Shown here: positions 30,865 to 43,550 of the stretch, piece after piece | How the letters are laid out: each line of letters starts with the position of its first letter | Position numbering within the stretch: position 1 is the stretch's first letter | Assembly (NCBI GenBank): GCA_947311845.1 | Contig: CAMZMU010000049.1 | Coordinates: 3,221,368 to 3,285,367, forward strand | Direction: 5' to 3' | Length of the DNA: 64,000 nt | DNA from: Poa pratensis | Lineage: Eukaryota > Streptophyta > Magnoliopsida > Poales > Poaceae | Made by a program: the position numbers and the translations under genes | The notes under the pieces: generated by a model | Told to the model about the DNA's origin: nothing | Seen by the model: the letters and a program-made list of their open reading frames with translations, nothing else | The model's database searches: none

Positions 30865-32602
30865 TGATGGCCCTTAACGTAGTTAACTGCGTTAAAAGAA
30901 AATGGGTTCGGTTGATACTCCAAGTGCAGAGTGTATAGTATAGGAAAGACAGTTTTCCCCACGAGGGGTGACTCGAGGGTTTAATATCGAACTCTTGGGG
31001 AACCTGTAGTGTAGGTTTTATCTCCTATCCTTCTCTTGAGAACCTGCAAACAAAGTAAATTGTTTTGTGCCCTCAACCTCACCAAGTGGTTGTCAAGCAC
31101 AAGGTGTGAGAATGATATGAAAATAAATGCAAATTCAAAACAGTAAATAAATATGCAATGATGGTAAATAAATATGCAAGGATGGTGGAAACAATGATAA
31201 ATGATATTTTAGGGTTTTATATTGTGAATGCAAGATGTAAAAGTGTTTTTGTATTTTCGGATTTAATAATGACAGAAAATGTAAATGGATAAAAGTTGTT
31301 GGAAAAGTGTTTCTTATGATTAAAAATGGACCGGGGTTCATGGTTTCACAAATGCACTCTCTCTTTAGTAAAGTGGTAGATAATGGAACACTAGAATTAA
31401 CATATGAGATTGCAACAACATGGTTTGACAAGTTACTAATAATGGGCATCACGTCCTAACATAGAGATCTTTTGTTTATTATTAATCTCTCTTATACTCC
31501 ACCAAGATGGAATTAAATCTAGTCATCTTAGTATTAAGATAAATCAGAGCATAGCAATAAGTTCAATGACATGAAGTTAAAGTAAGAACATGCTAGATCT
31601 AGTCATGGAGTTAGTGGCAATGGTCACATCCACTTCTCCGGTAGCAAGGTATTTTTCTTTATCCCTAGTGAGGCAACAAAGTAAGGTAGATTACCCAAGT
31701 GGATCACGGAACAACTGTCACATTCACCGTACTAGCCACCCCCGTTACTCCAACTAATGCACACGTTCCCTCTCACAAGCTCTCATGACAAGTTTGATCA
31801 GAACAAGTAAATAAGAACGGGGTACATAATATGCATCTACTTTCATAACTGAAACAAAACCATTGCAATCTCAAACATATATTAACTCATAAAAAGATCC
31901 ACCACAAAGAAATTACATAGATGACCGTAATCATGTTTAGCAGCTCATACGGTACTAATTAGTGAAGCTCAAAGAGAGGAGAGATACATAAGTTACTTCC
32001 ACAAACCCATAGCCCAGGGGTGGACTACTCCTTCTTCATCATGGAGATCATGGAGATGTTGTTGGAGAAGGAGGAGACCACGCCGGCAGCGCCCCGCCAG
32101 AGTTTTTCCCCTCCAATCTGCAGCTCCAAGTATCTGTTTCGTGGTTTCTGTGTTTCGGCGGCGCTCCTTTCAAGCGTCGGGGGGCTATTTTTATAGACAA
32201 TTTTAGGTCAAGACGGAGACTCGGAGACGAAGATCGACGACGTTGGAGGCTCGAGACCCAGATGGTGGGTCCCACGCGGCCAAGGAATCTGGCCGCGTGG
32301 GCCCACTTGTTTTGGCCCTCCGGTCTTCGCTCGATCGCTTCCTTCGCTCCTACGTTTCGTTCCTTCCAACAAATGATCCCCGTGAAATCTCAGATCATTA
32401 TGACGTGATTTGGGTCCCTGAAACGTAAAAATATAGAAAACAGAGTTTTCTGACAGTGCAGGGTTAATTCCAGAAAAATAGGGAAATTGTGAATTATCCC
32501 CAAAATCATTATAAATCATAAATATAACCCATATATGATGCAAATAAGCTGGAATATCAGGTAGTAAAATGTAAAGTTCATGTATGCATTTTACATGCAT
32601 CA
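30865..32602 (-). repeat. 3' LTR of element C
   Basis: 1738 bp, uninterrupted; plus-strand start TGATGGCCCTTAACG, end TTTACATGCATCA. Contains a perfect-arm palindrome at 32266-32305 and a TATA-like box at 32186-32195 on the minus strand. Confidence 0.92.
32186..32305 (-). promoter_or_regulatory. LTR promoter region of element C: palindrome plus TATA-like box
   Basis: On the minus strand, CCCACGCGGCCA-GATTCCT-TGGCCGCGTGGG (core of 32266-32305) lies about 70 bp upstream of TATAAAAATA (32195-32186). The same palindrome with the same GATTCCT loop lies upstream of the TATA-like box in element E LTRs. Paired position in two families suggests a promoter role, or an RNA structure in the 3' end of the transcript. 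Confidence 0.5.
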
Positions 32603-32639
32603 ACATCCCCAAGCTTAACCTATGCTCGTCCTCGAGTAT
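32603..32639 (-). other. Polypurine tract and AGGA-loop hairpin of element C
   Basis: Minus strand ATACTCG-AGGA-CGAGCAT (32639-32622, one A-C mismatch), then AGGTTAAGCTTGGGGATGTT to the LTR. Same architecture as in A and B. Confidence 0.7.
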
Positions 32640-34919
32640 GAAGGTGATAAAACTAACATGGACTTTGCATTTTAATACTATCAATGGAAAAGATGATTAC
32701 TATTGCTACATAGAGTCAAATGATTCATTCTTCAAAGGAATAGAAATATACAAGATAGATTACGAAGTGATATTAATTACTCAATGTAAAGATGCTCAAT
32801 GATAATTTCACAAAGTGTAACATAGAAGAAAGTACTATGGACCAAATGTATGCATAATGAAAAGTAAAAACATACTATAGTGGTCATAGAGTACTTCTTA
32901 TGAAATCTGAATATAAAAGGTGGACACTTTGGATAGATAAATAAGTAGAGGTTAAAACACGAATAAGTTTCATCTAACTTCCAAAGGTTTCTACTTAAGT
33001 TAATGCTTGCAATGTGGTATTCATTGGTGTGGAGCTCTCATTACCCCTATCATAGCATCTTGAATGGTTAAGGTTTAAAGTGAAAGCAAATATGGGTAGT
33101 GTGCTTGACAAAGTATTGGTTGAATGTCTCATGTCCCTTGAATACAAGTACCTACACCATGGTGTTACTCAATTCGGTCCACCAAGTAAATTCAAGTTAA
33201 GGTCATTGCAAGTAATAATAGCATCATTAAGAGCTGCAACTAGGGTACCTCTTGCCTCATGACATGGAACAAGCCCATGTAAAAATGACAAGACAAACAG
33301 ACAATGAACAATCTCAGCACTTCTTTTATTTACTATGGGTATAGCTTTTTATTATGAGGTGCATCATGGAATGATCATTATGGAACGCTGTAAATTTCCA
33401 CCATGAATGATGCATGGCTTAGATTGGCGGCCCAAGCATCTCTCTAACCATTTATACAAACTCTTTGAACTTACTAAGTTTCCACACTTATTTGGCACCA
33501 TGATAAGCATCCATAAACAAAAGTACATGATATCAACTGAATATAAATAAGTGCAATGTTGAAATCTTGCCATGTGACAGCACATATGGGCTAACTCCCA
33601 ACCAAAACTATTGTCAAGCTCACAACTTCATAATTTTAATCACAATGGTTCATGTTTATTAAGTGCAATAAAAGTAAGGTGTGCATCAAGTTCGTGAGAG
33701 CTTTAACCAACTTTTCCATAACAATCAATAACATAAGCATTTTAATTCAGAAGTATAGATAACACAATATAACATGATAAACATACTTGGTATAGCATAA
33801 AGCTAATAGGTAATGGTGGACTCACTGGAAAAACTTTGGCTGAAGGTGTTGGAAAACAAGCTTTTTACTTGTTGGAATTTTTTGGGCTAGCAAGAGGGAG
33901 AAAGTTGGCCATCTAAATACATGCATAAGTGTCCATAGAACTAATCAATCCATGTTAAACAAAGTAAAGGTAACATTCAATATCTAAACATGATAAAAGA
34001 TAGCTCTTGATAAAACACTTGCAAATTAATACTCATTAAAAGCACATGAATAATGCAACTATATGTATCTTTTTAAATCAACTCAAACATCCCTATTCCA
34101 ATATATTTAATAGCAACCTTAATTCAACCCAAACTTCCTGTAGCTCTCTTATTATTAATGATAGTGGTGGTCTCAAGAAAATAAAAATCAAACCGAAATA
34201 GCAAAAAAGCAAATAAAAGACGCTCCAAGTTTATACGATAAAGTGCAATTGATCGAAAAACAGAAGTTAGACATGTGCAAACCGAGAGTGTGTTGGTCCA
34301 GTGGGGTTGTCTTCACATCCCCAAGCTTATGGTCTTCACCATCCTTGGATAGCTCTTGGTGCATCTCCTCTAATCCTGTGAAAAAACTTCAAAACACCGT
34401 TTCTCCCATTTCTTTTCTGTGGGTGACATTACTAGTGATAGACAAATGAATTACTTGCTGCATAAAATCCTTAAACAAAAATTCATATGAATGTCCAGAA
34501 AGTGTATAATATTGTATGCCTACTTATAAACTCAATTAGATAAAAAAGATTCAAGTTAAAAGTTCAAAGAATGCATCAAACAAAATGGGACAAAATCTGT
34601 CCAGAAAAACAGCAGCAACAAAACATATTTTTCTACCCTACTTAAATATGTCGAAAAATTCTGAAAACATTCATGCTTACAGAGGATGAAAAGTTGCAAC
34701 TAAAGTTCAAATATCAGCTCGTTCGGAGTTACAGAATAAAAAATGAAAAATCATACCGTGCACAGATTCATGCAGGAATAAAATCTCCGAATGCAACGAG
34801 CAACTTTTTCAAGCCAAAATAGGTAAAACTTGGCACTTTATTAAAAATTCCAGAAACAAAACTAAAAACTAAATCTCTTGTTACAACAAGAGGACACAAA
34901 GAAAATCAAAATAAAAACA
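32640..34919 (-). other. Noncoding 3' region of element C
   Basis: 2.3 kb AT-rich, without a meaningful open frame. A PPT-like word (AAGCTTGGGGATGTG, reversed) lies at 34315-34330. Confidence 0.6.
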
Positions 34920-34968
34920 ACGGGTTGCCTCCCGTAAAGCGCTTCCTTTATAGCCATATAGCTAGGCT
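34920..34968 (-). other. Two-hairpin RNA module of element C
   Basis: Minus-strand hairpin 1 is AGCC-TAGCTATAT-GGCT (34968-34952). Hairpin 2 is ACGGG-AGGCAA-CCCGT (34935-34920). Relative to element A, the second pair of hairpin 2 changed from T-A to C-G on both arms, and the outer pair of hairpin 1 from C-G to A-T on both arms. The linker keeps AGCGCTT. Confidence 0.7.
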
Positions 34969-35035
34969 ACCAGATTTTAATGATGCTCTCATAAGAATAA
35001 GAGTTGAAAGACAAAAGAAAGCATCGAGGCAAATA

Positions 35036-36204
35036 TCAAACACATTTAAGTCTAACCCACTTCCTATGCAAGGGGATCTTATAATAAAATAAATTTTTGA
35101 AGCATAAAGCAACTAGTATAGAAAGATGAAACAATTGCAACTTCAAAACTTTCAACATAAAGAGAGTTATTTTAGTGACTTGAAAACTTTTGCAACCATA
35201 TTTTCCTCTCTCAAAATAACTTTCAGTAGCATCATGAGCAAACTCAACAACATAACTATCACATAAAACATGCTTCTCATGATTTACAAGCACATAATTT
35301 TTATCAAGCTCCAAGATAGTGGGATTAATAATTTCAAACCCACTTTTAGACATGTTAAAACAAGATGATTTATCACTCTCAATAATATTATCAAGCAAGA
35401 TAGGACCATCATCTAGAGTTTTATCATAAACATTTCTAAGCAAACCTTCTCATTATCATGCATTTCGATTTTAGACACAAATGAGGATTATCATAAATAA
35501 CAGTAGCATAATTATTTCCACAAGTTTCATTCATAGGGAATATTTCAATAGAATCCATAGGAACATAATCTCCATCCTCTTTGGTAAGCATGGATGGCAA
35601 TCAAATAATGTAAGAGATAAAGAGTTACTATTATTAGAAGGTAGATCCTCCTCTTGTTCTTCACTCTCTACCACTTTTTCATCCAATGAGATTATAGTTT
35701 CAGCAATTTCTTGTTCCACAGGTCCCTGAAAGGTAGCAAGTTGTTCTGGAGAATAGGTTTTCTCAAGAAATTCAGTGATATAAGGATTATCATTATAATA
35801 TTCAAGGCAATAACCAAGTATCTCGAAATTCTCAGATTTATAAGGAGCATCATTACCTTGAAGTAAACCAGTAATTTCATAAGCACACTTAAAACAACAA
35901 ATTCTTCAATTTTTTCAAGATTAACAAAGTCATAGTTACCTTTAGCATAAGAAGCCAAAGTTTCATTATCATTATAATCACATTGAAAAGGGAGGTGTTT
36001 ATGCCTTCTACAACAAAGAGATTCATTAAACCAGTAGGATTCATCATAAGTAGAGCACAAGTTTCTAGCAAAACAATTTAATTTATATATTTGTACCCAT
36101 AACTGCTTCCCTTTTTGAGACAAGCGGTATTCCTTATAATAATTTTGTTGTTCCTCCGTTAACCCACTTAGCCAACAAGATTTTGTTTCAGAGGGATAAG
36201 CCAT
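35036..36204 (-). pseudogene. Unrecognised coding region of element C, in gag position
   Basis: ATG at 36204 on the minus strand (MAYPSETKSCWLSGLTEEQQ), about 255 bp past the primer site. The 170-codon first frame reads on to SYAKGNYDFVNLEKIEEFVV. Frame changes near 35900 and again around 35530-35450 pass to VEQEIAETIISLDEKVVESE, with an acidic Ser/Asn stretch, then to MLRNVYDKTLDDGPILLDNI. It ends with a hydrophobic, basic tail (FMLKVLKLQLFHLSILVALC; HRKWVRLKC). I see no gag, zinc-knuckle or protease signature. The hydrophobic tail could be membrane-associated; that is inference. Its location immediately upstream of the two-hairpin module parallels gag-protease in element A. Confidence 0.55.
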
Positions 36205-36458
36205 TTATAGCAAGCAAACAACTAGACATAATAACAAACCGAAATAACAAATGCAACACAAGATGCAAAACTGAAAATAAATATGCAAACCGAAATATGC
36301 AAGATAATAACAAAACAAAATAAAATGATTTGAAGGTAATGATGGATAAGATGATGCTCACGTAGGTGCAACCTCCCCAAGCTTAGGTGTTTGCACAAGT
36401 TGGTGATGAAGTTGACTTTGTGGTGAGTTACCCTTGGATAAATCTCTACAGCAATGAT

Positions 36459-36476
36459 TCCCCGGCAACGGCGCCA
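36459..36476 (-). other. Primer-binding site, tRNA-Asp type (element C)
   Basis: Minus strand TGGCGCCGTTGCCGGGGA, identical to element A, 11 bp from the 5' LTR that begins at 36488. Confidence 0.9.
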
Positions 36477-36487
36477 GAAAACAGTCT

Positions 36488-37026
36488 TGATGACCCTTAA
36501 CGTAGTTACCTGCGTTAAAAAAAATGGGTTAGGTTGAGACTCCAAGTGCAGAGTGTAGTATAGGAAAGACAGTTTTCCCCACGAGGGGTGACTCGAGGTT
36601 TAATATCGAACTCTCGGGGAACCAGTAGTGTAGGTTTTATCTCCTTATCCTTCTCTTGAGAACCTGCAAACAAAGTAAATTGTTTTGTGCCCTCAACCTC
36701 ACCAAGTGGTTGTCAAGTACAAGGTGTGAGAATGATATGAAAATAAATACAAATGCAAAACAGTAAATAAATATGCAATGATGGTAAATAAATATGCAAG
36801 GATGGTGGAAACAATGATAAATGATATTTTTGGGTTTTATATTGTGAATGCAAGATGTAAAAGTGTTTTTGTATTTTCGGATTTAATAATGGCAGAAAAT
36901 GTAAAATGGATAAAAGTTGTTGGAAAAGTGTTTCTTATGATTAAAAATGGACCGGGGTTCATGGTTTCACAAATGCACTCTCTCTTTAGTAAAGTGGTAG
37001 ATAATGGAACACTAGAATTAACATAT
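36488..37026 (-). repeat. Element C 5' LTR, segment 1
   Basis: Collinear with 30865-31405 of the 3' LTR (TGATGACCCTTAACG... to ...GAATTAACATAT). Ends where the LINE begins. Confidence 0.9.
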
Positions 37027-37048
37027 TAGGCAGAATGCTATTCCTTCT

Positions 37049-38662
37049 GTGCTGTCTACTGAGGTGTTCCGCTTGTTGATCATGAGGAAAAAGCCTCTGC
37101 TTTTCTTAACTGTTATAAAAAAAAATGGGGTCTCAAATCCCACGCATGATATGTTTAACATTCAGTCTGTTATGCCTCTGGTAGATGACTTGGGATCTCT
37201 TGCTGAGCCTTTTACTACTGAAGAAATCAATAGTGTGGTTAAACATCTTAAATCTGACAAGGCACCTGGGCCGGATGGCTTTACTGGTCTCTTTATTAAG
37301 CACTGTTGGTCGATCATCAAGGAGGATTTCTATAACCTTTGCTCTGCTTTCTCCACAGGGAACTCCTCGCTGCAGAATATAAATGGGTTTTTTATCACAT
37401 TAATCCAAAGAAGCAGTGTCCTGAGACTGTTAACGATTTTCGGCCTATCTCTTTGACTAATACCTGTTTGAAATTCCTTACCAAGATTATTGCTAACAGG
37501 TTCCAGGATGTGATCACTAAATGTGTACATGCAAATCAATATGGTTTCATCAGGAACAGAACAATACAGGACTGCTTGGCATGGTGTTTTGAGTACCTGC
37601 ACCAGTGTAAGCATTCAAAGAGGAAAGTTGTTCTGTTTAAAATTTACTTCGAAAAGGCTTTTGATACTATTGAGCACTCGGCCATTTTGAAAATTCTGGA
37701 ATGTAAGGGGTTTCCTCCTTTGGTCATTAAGTTGATAAAGGAGATCTTGTCTTCTGGCTCCTCTGCTATCCTACTGAATGGAATTCCTGGGAAAACCTTT
37801 CAGTGTAAGAGGGGTGTGCGGCAGGGTGACCCATTATCACCTCTGCTCTATGTTCTTGGTGGGGATTTGTTGCAAACACTGGTAAATCTGGATTTGGCTG
37901 AAGGTCACCTGCAACTCCCCATTCCAGTGGGTACTCATTATCCTATTGTCCAGTATGCAGATGATACACTCATTGTGTTGCCTGCAGTTCCTGAACAATT
38001 GATTTTTTTCAAGAGGATTCTGGACCAGTATGCCGAGTTTTCTGGGCTCAAGGTGAACTATCAGAAATCTAATATGATCCCTATCAACCTTGATGCTGAG
38101 GAATCTGCTGCTTTAGCTCAGATAATGGACTGTCAGCTAGCAGCAATGCCTTTCACATACTTGGGGCTTCCTATGGGTACAACCAGGCCTACAATAAAGG
38201 ATCTCTCTCCCTTGGTTGACAGGGTAGAGAGAAGGCTGTCCTCCACTGTGTGTTTTTTATCATATGGTGATAGCTTGGTTCTGGTTAATTCAGTGCTGTC
38301 CTCACTGCCTACCTTCTTTATGTTGAGCCTTGTTCTGCCAAAGGGTATCATTGAGATTTTGGACAGACCTCGACGTCGGTGTCTCTGGAGAAAGAAGAAT
38401 AAGGAAAGAGTTAACTCATTAGCTTCTTGGGACATGGTTTGCAGACCAAAACATAAAGGTGGGCTTGGAGTCCTAAACCTACAGGTTCAGAATAGGGCAT
38501 TACTGTTGAAGCACCTGGATAAATTTTATAACAATGCTGATATACCGTGGGTGAAGTTAATCAGAGACACTTACTACTATGAAACGGTGCCTCATGCTGT
38601 TACCCTCAGTGGGTCTTTCTGGTGGAGGGGATTAATCAATCTATCTGAAAGCTGGCGCCTTA
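37049..38662 (+). pseudogene. LINE ORF2 reverse transcriptase fragment
   Basis: Two overlapping frames. The first (37049-37456) has KSDKAPGPDGFTGLFIKHCW, the hallmark at the start of non-LTR RTs. The second (37339-38662) carries NDFRPISLTN, NQYGFIRNRTIQD, FEKAFDTIEH, RGVRQGDPLSPLL, the catalytic QYADDTLIV, FSGLKVNYQKS and YLGLPMG. The change of frame lies near 37375. The second frame runs on to 38694 only by reading into the LTR of element D. Plant L1-type RT; it copies LINE RNA at a nicked chromosomal target. Confidence 0.92.
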
Positions 38663-41600
38663 TGTGGCGCCCCGACCCGACTGCTATACAGTGATGCTGT
38701 GTGTCACCGGTTAAGCGATACAACCGGAGGTTACGGGTTTACCAATCCCCGGCCAAAACCTTTGGCAGGCGTTGCTGGGTACACCTCACACCAGACAACG
38801 CAACACCCCGATTGATGCCTTAACACAGGCACAACTATCAAAGCATAATAGTAAGATCAAGACTTGTGGAACAACTGGCACATCACAGACTCTACGACAC
38901 AAATCATATAGTTCAACTCTTATAATAGAGAAAGATAGCAAATGACATTCAGAGGTCACAGACCCAACATTACATCAAGCGGAAGCGAATTAGGTTGTTC
39001 TAAACAACAAGATCCAAAATATGGCCTAAGAGGCCTACAGATAAACATCACAGCGCCAGCTGTTCCAGGATGTCCCAAGCTGCCACCTGGGAACCCCAGA
39101 CTACTCGTCGACGTCCACAAAGAACCCACCTTCGAGGTCGGTGAAGTCCTCCTCTGAAACAAAACAAAGACGTTGAGTTTGACGAACTCGCAAGATTAAG
39201 AGCTAATATATGCTCGATGAAGCTTTCAAGGTTTTATGGCTGTTTTGCATAAAGCTGATTTTGTTTCATAAAAACATAACTCATAGGCATCGACTAAACA
39301 GATTATTTTGAAAAGGGGGAAGAAGTAACTCTTTCTTTCATCACCTTTCTCAACATCAACCACTGTACCTGTTCATCAAAGGCACCTCCCCGAATCACCC
39401 TCGAGGAGCTCACCTTGCATTTGTGAGTGGTACCTCTAGTACCCAGTTTTTAACCATTCCGTTAAAGTTATTCTATGATCTTATCGTCCTTTCCCAAGTT
39501 GTCCTTAACCGTGGACACGGCTTTTCGAAAAGATTTAACCCTGCAGGGGTGTACAATGTTTGCCACGCGTACCGTCCGGCCCATTACCTAGCTTTTAGCT
39601 CTCTTCCTTGGAGAACCGGCTGGGTGGGAGCGTGTCGACTTCTCCCTCGTTAAGGACTTTCCAGGATCATCAGTGGCGGTAGGACTGCCAGGATCACAAC
39701 ACCCGCCCCACAGCCACTCATTTTCCTAACACCACCATCCTCATCCCAGTTCATACCACCATCATCACGCACGCGCAAATGGAAGCCCGAACTAGAGGAC
39801 CCTGGCTAGCCCCGCTCGAGTTATTTAGTCTATGAGGGTTCCTGCACTGCGAATGCATAGGCCTCACGCATGGTTGCACGCTCAGTCTTGGTTCGGGAGG
39901 TAAAGAACTCGCACCTAGGCGGCGAGAACGAGACAAAACACCACAACCACAGTGGCCTCTCATCCCCACCTTTTTAGCATCTTATCACCTGTCACCACAT
40001 TTCTCCACATCATCTGAACATTTCACACCTGTTTCCAACATGAAATATCCATCGGACGGATAACATTTGCCTAAGCATGGCTAAGCATCAACATAGCATA
40101 GTTCAGTATCTCAGGCCAACAATACAAACCTATGGATAATAGGAGGGAAACAGGTAATGGCATCGGAATCTTAATGCAACTATGGGATACTCTAATCCAA
40201 TAAAATTGACATTTGGAACCGCATGCAATATTATGGTGGAGAAAATATTTGCGGAAACATAGGATAAGATATGCTCAGAGGGGGGGAATTACGCTTGCCT
40301 TGTTGATACGGCTGGTAGTACGGATCGTCACGAGACGGGGGTGGCACTTCACCTCCTTGATCTACCGAGGCACAAACAACACCGGAAAAACAATCAACAC
40401 ATGGCAAACGTGCAATGCATACAAGGATGATGATATGACATTTTAGATGCACCCTAGAATTAATATAGCAAGTTCTACCAAAATTAGAGGGGGTGCGAGA
40501 TAATCCTCAACAAGAGAGAAGAACAAGCTCCTTCTTTGCTTTTATGCTTTCCTGTGCTATAGATTATTGAACATGCATGAATATGATGCTACGGATTAAT
40601 GCACATTTTTCTGAGCATTTTGATATGAAGAACACATTTTTCGGAGGTCCGGATAGAAAGTTAGCACTTTTATTAATTTTCCCCTTTTTGAATATTTGTT
40701 GTTAAATACATTGATTAATTTCCACAACAATAACCACAATGTGTACTCGGGTTCGAGGGAGAGAGGTGGAACACGACGGAAACATCGTAGTTTGATAACT
40801 CTAGACGCGAGAGGGGGAGCGGGGACATGTGCTACGAGGGGGAAAAAGAAAAACATCAGCAGAGAAAAAAAAAAACTGCCTAGCCGGCATGTGGCCCGGC
40901 TGGGCCGGTTTCTGTGCCGGCCTGGCTACAGAGGGCTCCGGCCTCTCGGCCGGTTTGGGCCGGCCCAGCAGCCAGGCACGGGCCCGAGCCCGACGGCACA
41001 CAGCCCGGCTGTGCCGTCTCCACGGCCGGGCATCGCGCGCTGTGCGACAGAACGAAGACGGCGACGGCGGCAGAACGGCGACGCTACGGCGAGGAAAGGA
41101 GGAGGAAGGGGGAACGGCGAGCACAGGGAGGAGCAGCGGCTCACCCTGGAGTCGTACGAACCAACGGCGAGGCGCGGGGTGGACTGCAGGTGACGAAATC
41201 GAGCGGCGAAGCTCGGCGACGGCTCGGACGGCAGTGGGGGAAACGGCGATGGCGCGGCGCAACGGCGGCGCCCCGGGTCGATTCCGGCGGCGAGGACGGA
41301 GCAGGGACGCGGCGGTGCTCCTGGGCTGCGTCGATTTGGACGGGAGCTCCTCAAATGGCGGCGACGAGCACGGCAATGGCGGGCTCGGCCATGGCCGTCA
41401 TAGCGAGCAAGAGGGAGCTAGGGGGGAGGTAACGGGAGAACTCGGGGAGTGAGCAGTGGGGCCTCGTGGAGCTCGTCCTCCTGGCATGGGTGAGGCAGCG
41501 GGGAGGGGCGCGACGCGTGCGGGGCGAGCGCGGCACGGACATGGTGCGGCCCGAGCTGTTCGTGCCCCAGGGTCGCTACAGGGAGGAGATGAAGCTCTTC

Positions 41601-42145
41601 TAAAAACCCCCCTGGAGAACTTCCTCTAATTACAGTTAGGTCCTTGCCCCCTTCTCTTTTAAAACAGCAGCACTATCTGAATTATTTGAGCAACTCAAAC
41701 ACTTCCAAAAAAATTATGGAATAATTTGGAGATGCTCCCCTGGTCATTTGGTTGCTCCACAAAAATTGGGGTTTATAAATAAAATGTTTCGACCAACTTT
41801 TGTTCAGAGTGGTAGATTTAGGCATTTTGCTAAATTCCAAAATGTTGCCCCTTTTTGTAATATTTATAGAAATTGCAAAACATTGTTTTCAACCCTTGGA
41901 ACTTGCTTGACAGATATAAGATGTCGAGAAACTTTTGGTGTGCAAGTTTGAGTGCCTTCAAGGTGTTGAAGTTTGTTAGAGCAAATTGGGCATCTTGTTT
42001 TAGCAACTCCATACCATTTCGATATCAATGCTGTATTAACTCAAAAGAGACATGTCTAAGCATGGATGCCATGATGCAATGGATGAAAAGCAAAAGCGAA
42101 AAAATTTTACTCCGGTTTTTAGGTTCTCGAACTTGGGCTGTTACA
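38663..42145 (-). repeat. 3' LTR of element D (long form)
   Basis: 3483 bp; element-sense start TGTAACAGCCCAAG, end CGGGGCGCCACA. A purine tract AAGGAGGGTAGAG (42146-42160) precedes it in element sense. Contains a GC-rich block at 40870-41540 whose overlapping open frames in all directions are compositional. 40151-40865 has no counterpart in the 5' LTR. Confidence 0.9.
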
Positions 42146-42179
42146 ACTCTACCCTCCTTACAGGAATCTCGCCCGAGAT

Positions 42180-42660
42180 TCTAAGACTGCGAGAAGAAGT
42201 CGGGATACTCCTCACGAAGACTAGACTCTCGTTCCCAAGTTGCTTCTTCCTCGAATGGTGAGACCACTGAACTTTGAGGAACTTGGTAGTCTTGTTCCGG
42301 GTCTTTCTTTCAGCTTCATCCAGGACACGGATAGGATGCTCACGATAAGTGAGGTCTTCTTGTAGATCTAGCTCCTCATGATTGACCCCATGGATAGGAT
42401 CTTAAACACCGGCGAAGTTGGGAGACATGAAACACATCATGTACATTTGGGAATTTGACCGGTAACTCCAACTTATAAGAAAGATCTCCTCGCTTTCCAG
42501 AACGGTGAAAGGGCCAACATAGCGAGGGCCAATTTCCCTTTGATTCCGAAGCGGCGAACGCCACGAAGGGGAGAGACACGGAGATAAGCTTTATCACCAA
42601 TTTCATAGTGAATTTCCTGATGGTGCTTATCATAGTAGCTCTTCTGCCTAGACTGAGCAA
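42180..42660 (-). pseudogene. Element D integrase C-terminus and chromodomain
   Basis: Integrase tail (YKLELPVKFPNVHDVFHVSQ, then LRRCL) at about 42500-42410, then a chromodomain in shifted frames: residues EEEATWERESSLREEYPDFF can be read at about 42255-42188. The W-E-R-E block after an aromatic stretch is the chromovirus signature. Broken by at least one stop near 42400. Confidence 0.8.
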
Positions 42661-42663
42661 TCT

Positions 42664-43500
42664 TCAGATTTCTCTTATGATTCGAACCTTCTCCTCAGCT
42701 TCATTGATCACATCCGGACCAAAGAGTGCCTCTCTCCGGTCTCGGACCAATTTAGAGGAGTGCGGCATTTTCTTCCATATAGAGCCTCGAAGGAGCCATG
42801 CCCAGACTAGCTTGATAGCTATTGTTGTAGGAGAACTCCGCGAAAGGGAGATACTTTTCCCAACCCTTGCCAAAAGAGATACACATGCCCGAAGCATGTC
42901 TTCCAACACTTGGTTCACTCTTTCGGTCTGACCATCAGTTTGAGGATGGTAGGCGGTACTGAAGTTGAGACGGGACCCCATAGCAGTTTGGAAACTCTGC
43001 CAAAACTTGGAGACAAAGATACTTCCACGGTCCGATATGATCCTCAGAGGGACCCCATGCAATGGAACAATACGAGCCAAATATAAGTCAGCAAGTTGAC
43101 TTGCCCGTATATCATCACGGACTGGTAGGAAGTGAGCAACCTTGGAAAGACGATCAATGATTACCCAGATTGCATTGTTGCCCTTTTGAGATCGGGAAAC
43201 CCGGTGATGAAGTCCATACCAATTTCATCCCATTTCCACTCGGGACTGCAATAGGGCGAGAGTGCCGGCAGGTCTTTGATGTTCAGCCTTTACCCGTCGA
43301 CATGTGTCGCATTCAGCAACATACTTGGCAATTTCTCGTTTCATACGAGTCCACCAGAATGTGGTCGAAGGTCTTGGTACATCTTGGTACTACCGGGATG
43401 AATAGAGAGAGGAGATTCATGAGCTTCTTGGAGGATCAGCCCTCTCAATTTTGTTTCTTTGGCACTACCAAGCGGTCACCAAAATAAACAACTCCGGATT
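42664..43500 (-). pseudogene. Element D integrase core
   Basis: Contains LHGVPLRIISDRGSIFVSKF with the second catalytic Asp, then FSTAYHPQTDGQTERVNQVL with the catalytic Glu. The zinc-binding region with its H-H-C-C spacing lies upstream in other frames (43200-43400). Frame breaks occur near 43080 and again near 42830, where the sequence loses similarity for a stretch. Confidence 0.85.
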
Positions 43501-43550
43501 CATTGACAGAAAACATTTGGCCTTCCCGCTAGCAATGTTCTCCTTGATTT

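Noticed and set aside
34920..34968. Reading the GGGAGGCAACCC words simply as part of the noncoding tail
   Set aside because: Paired stem differences among A, B and C, with fixed loops and position, are better explained by a structured RNA; reported as a finding instead.
40801..41452. Several long overlapping open frames on both strands in the GC-rich part of the element D LTR, repeated at 48585-49268
   Set aside because: High GC and lack of stop codons open all frames at once. Both LTR copies contain indels that shift these frames, and no domain is recognisable.
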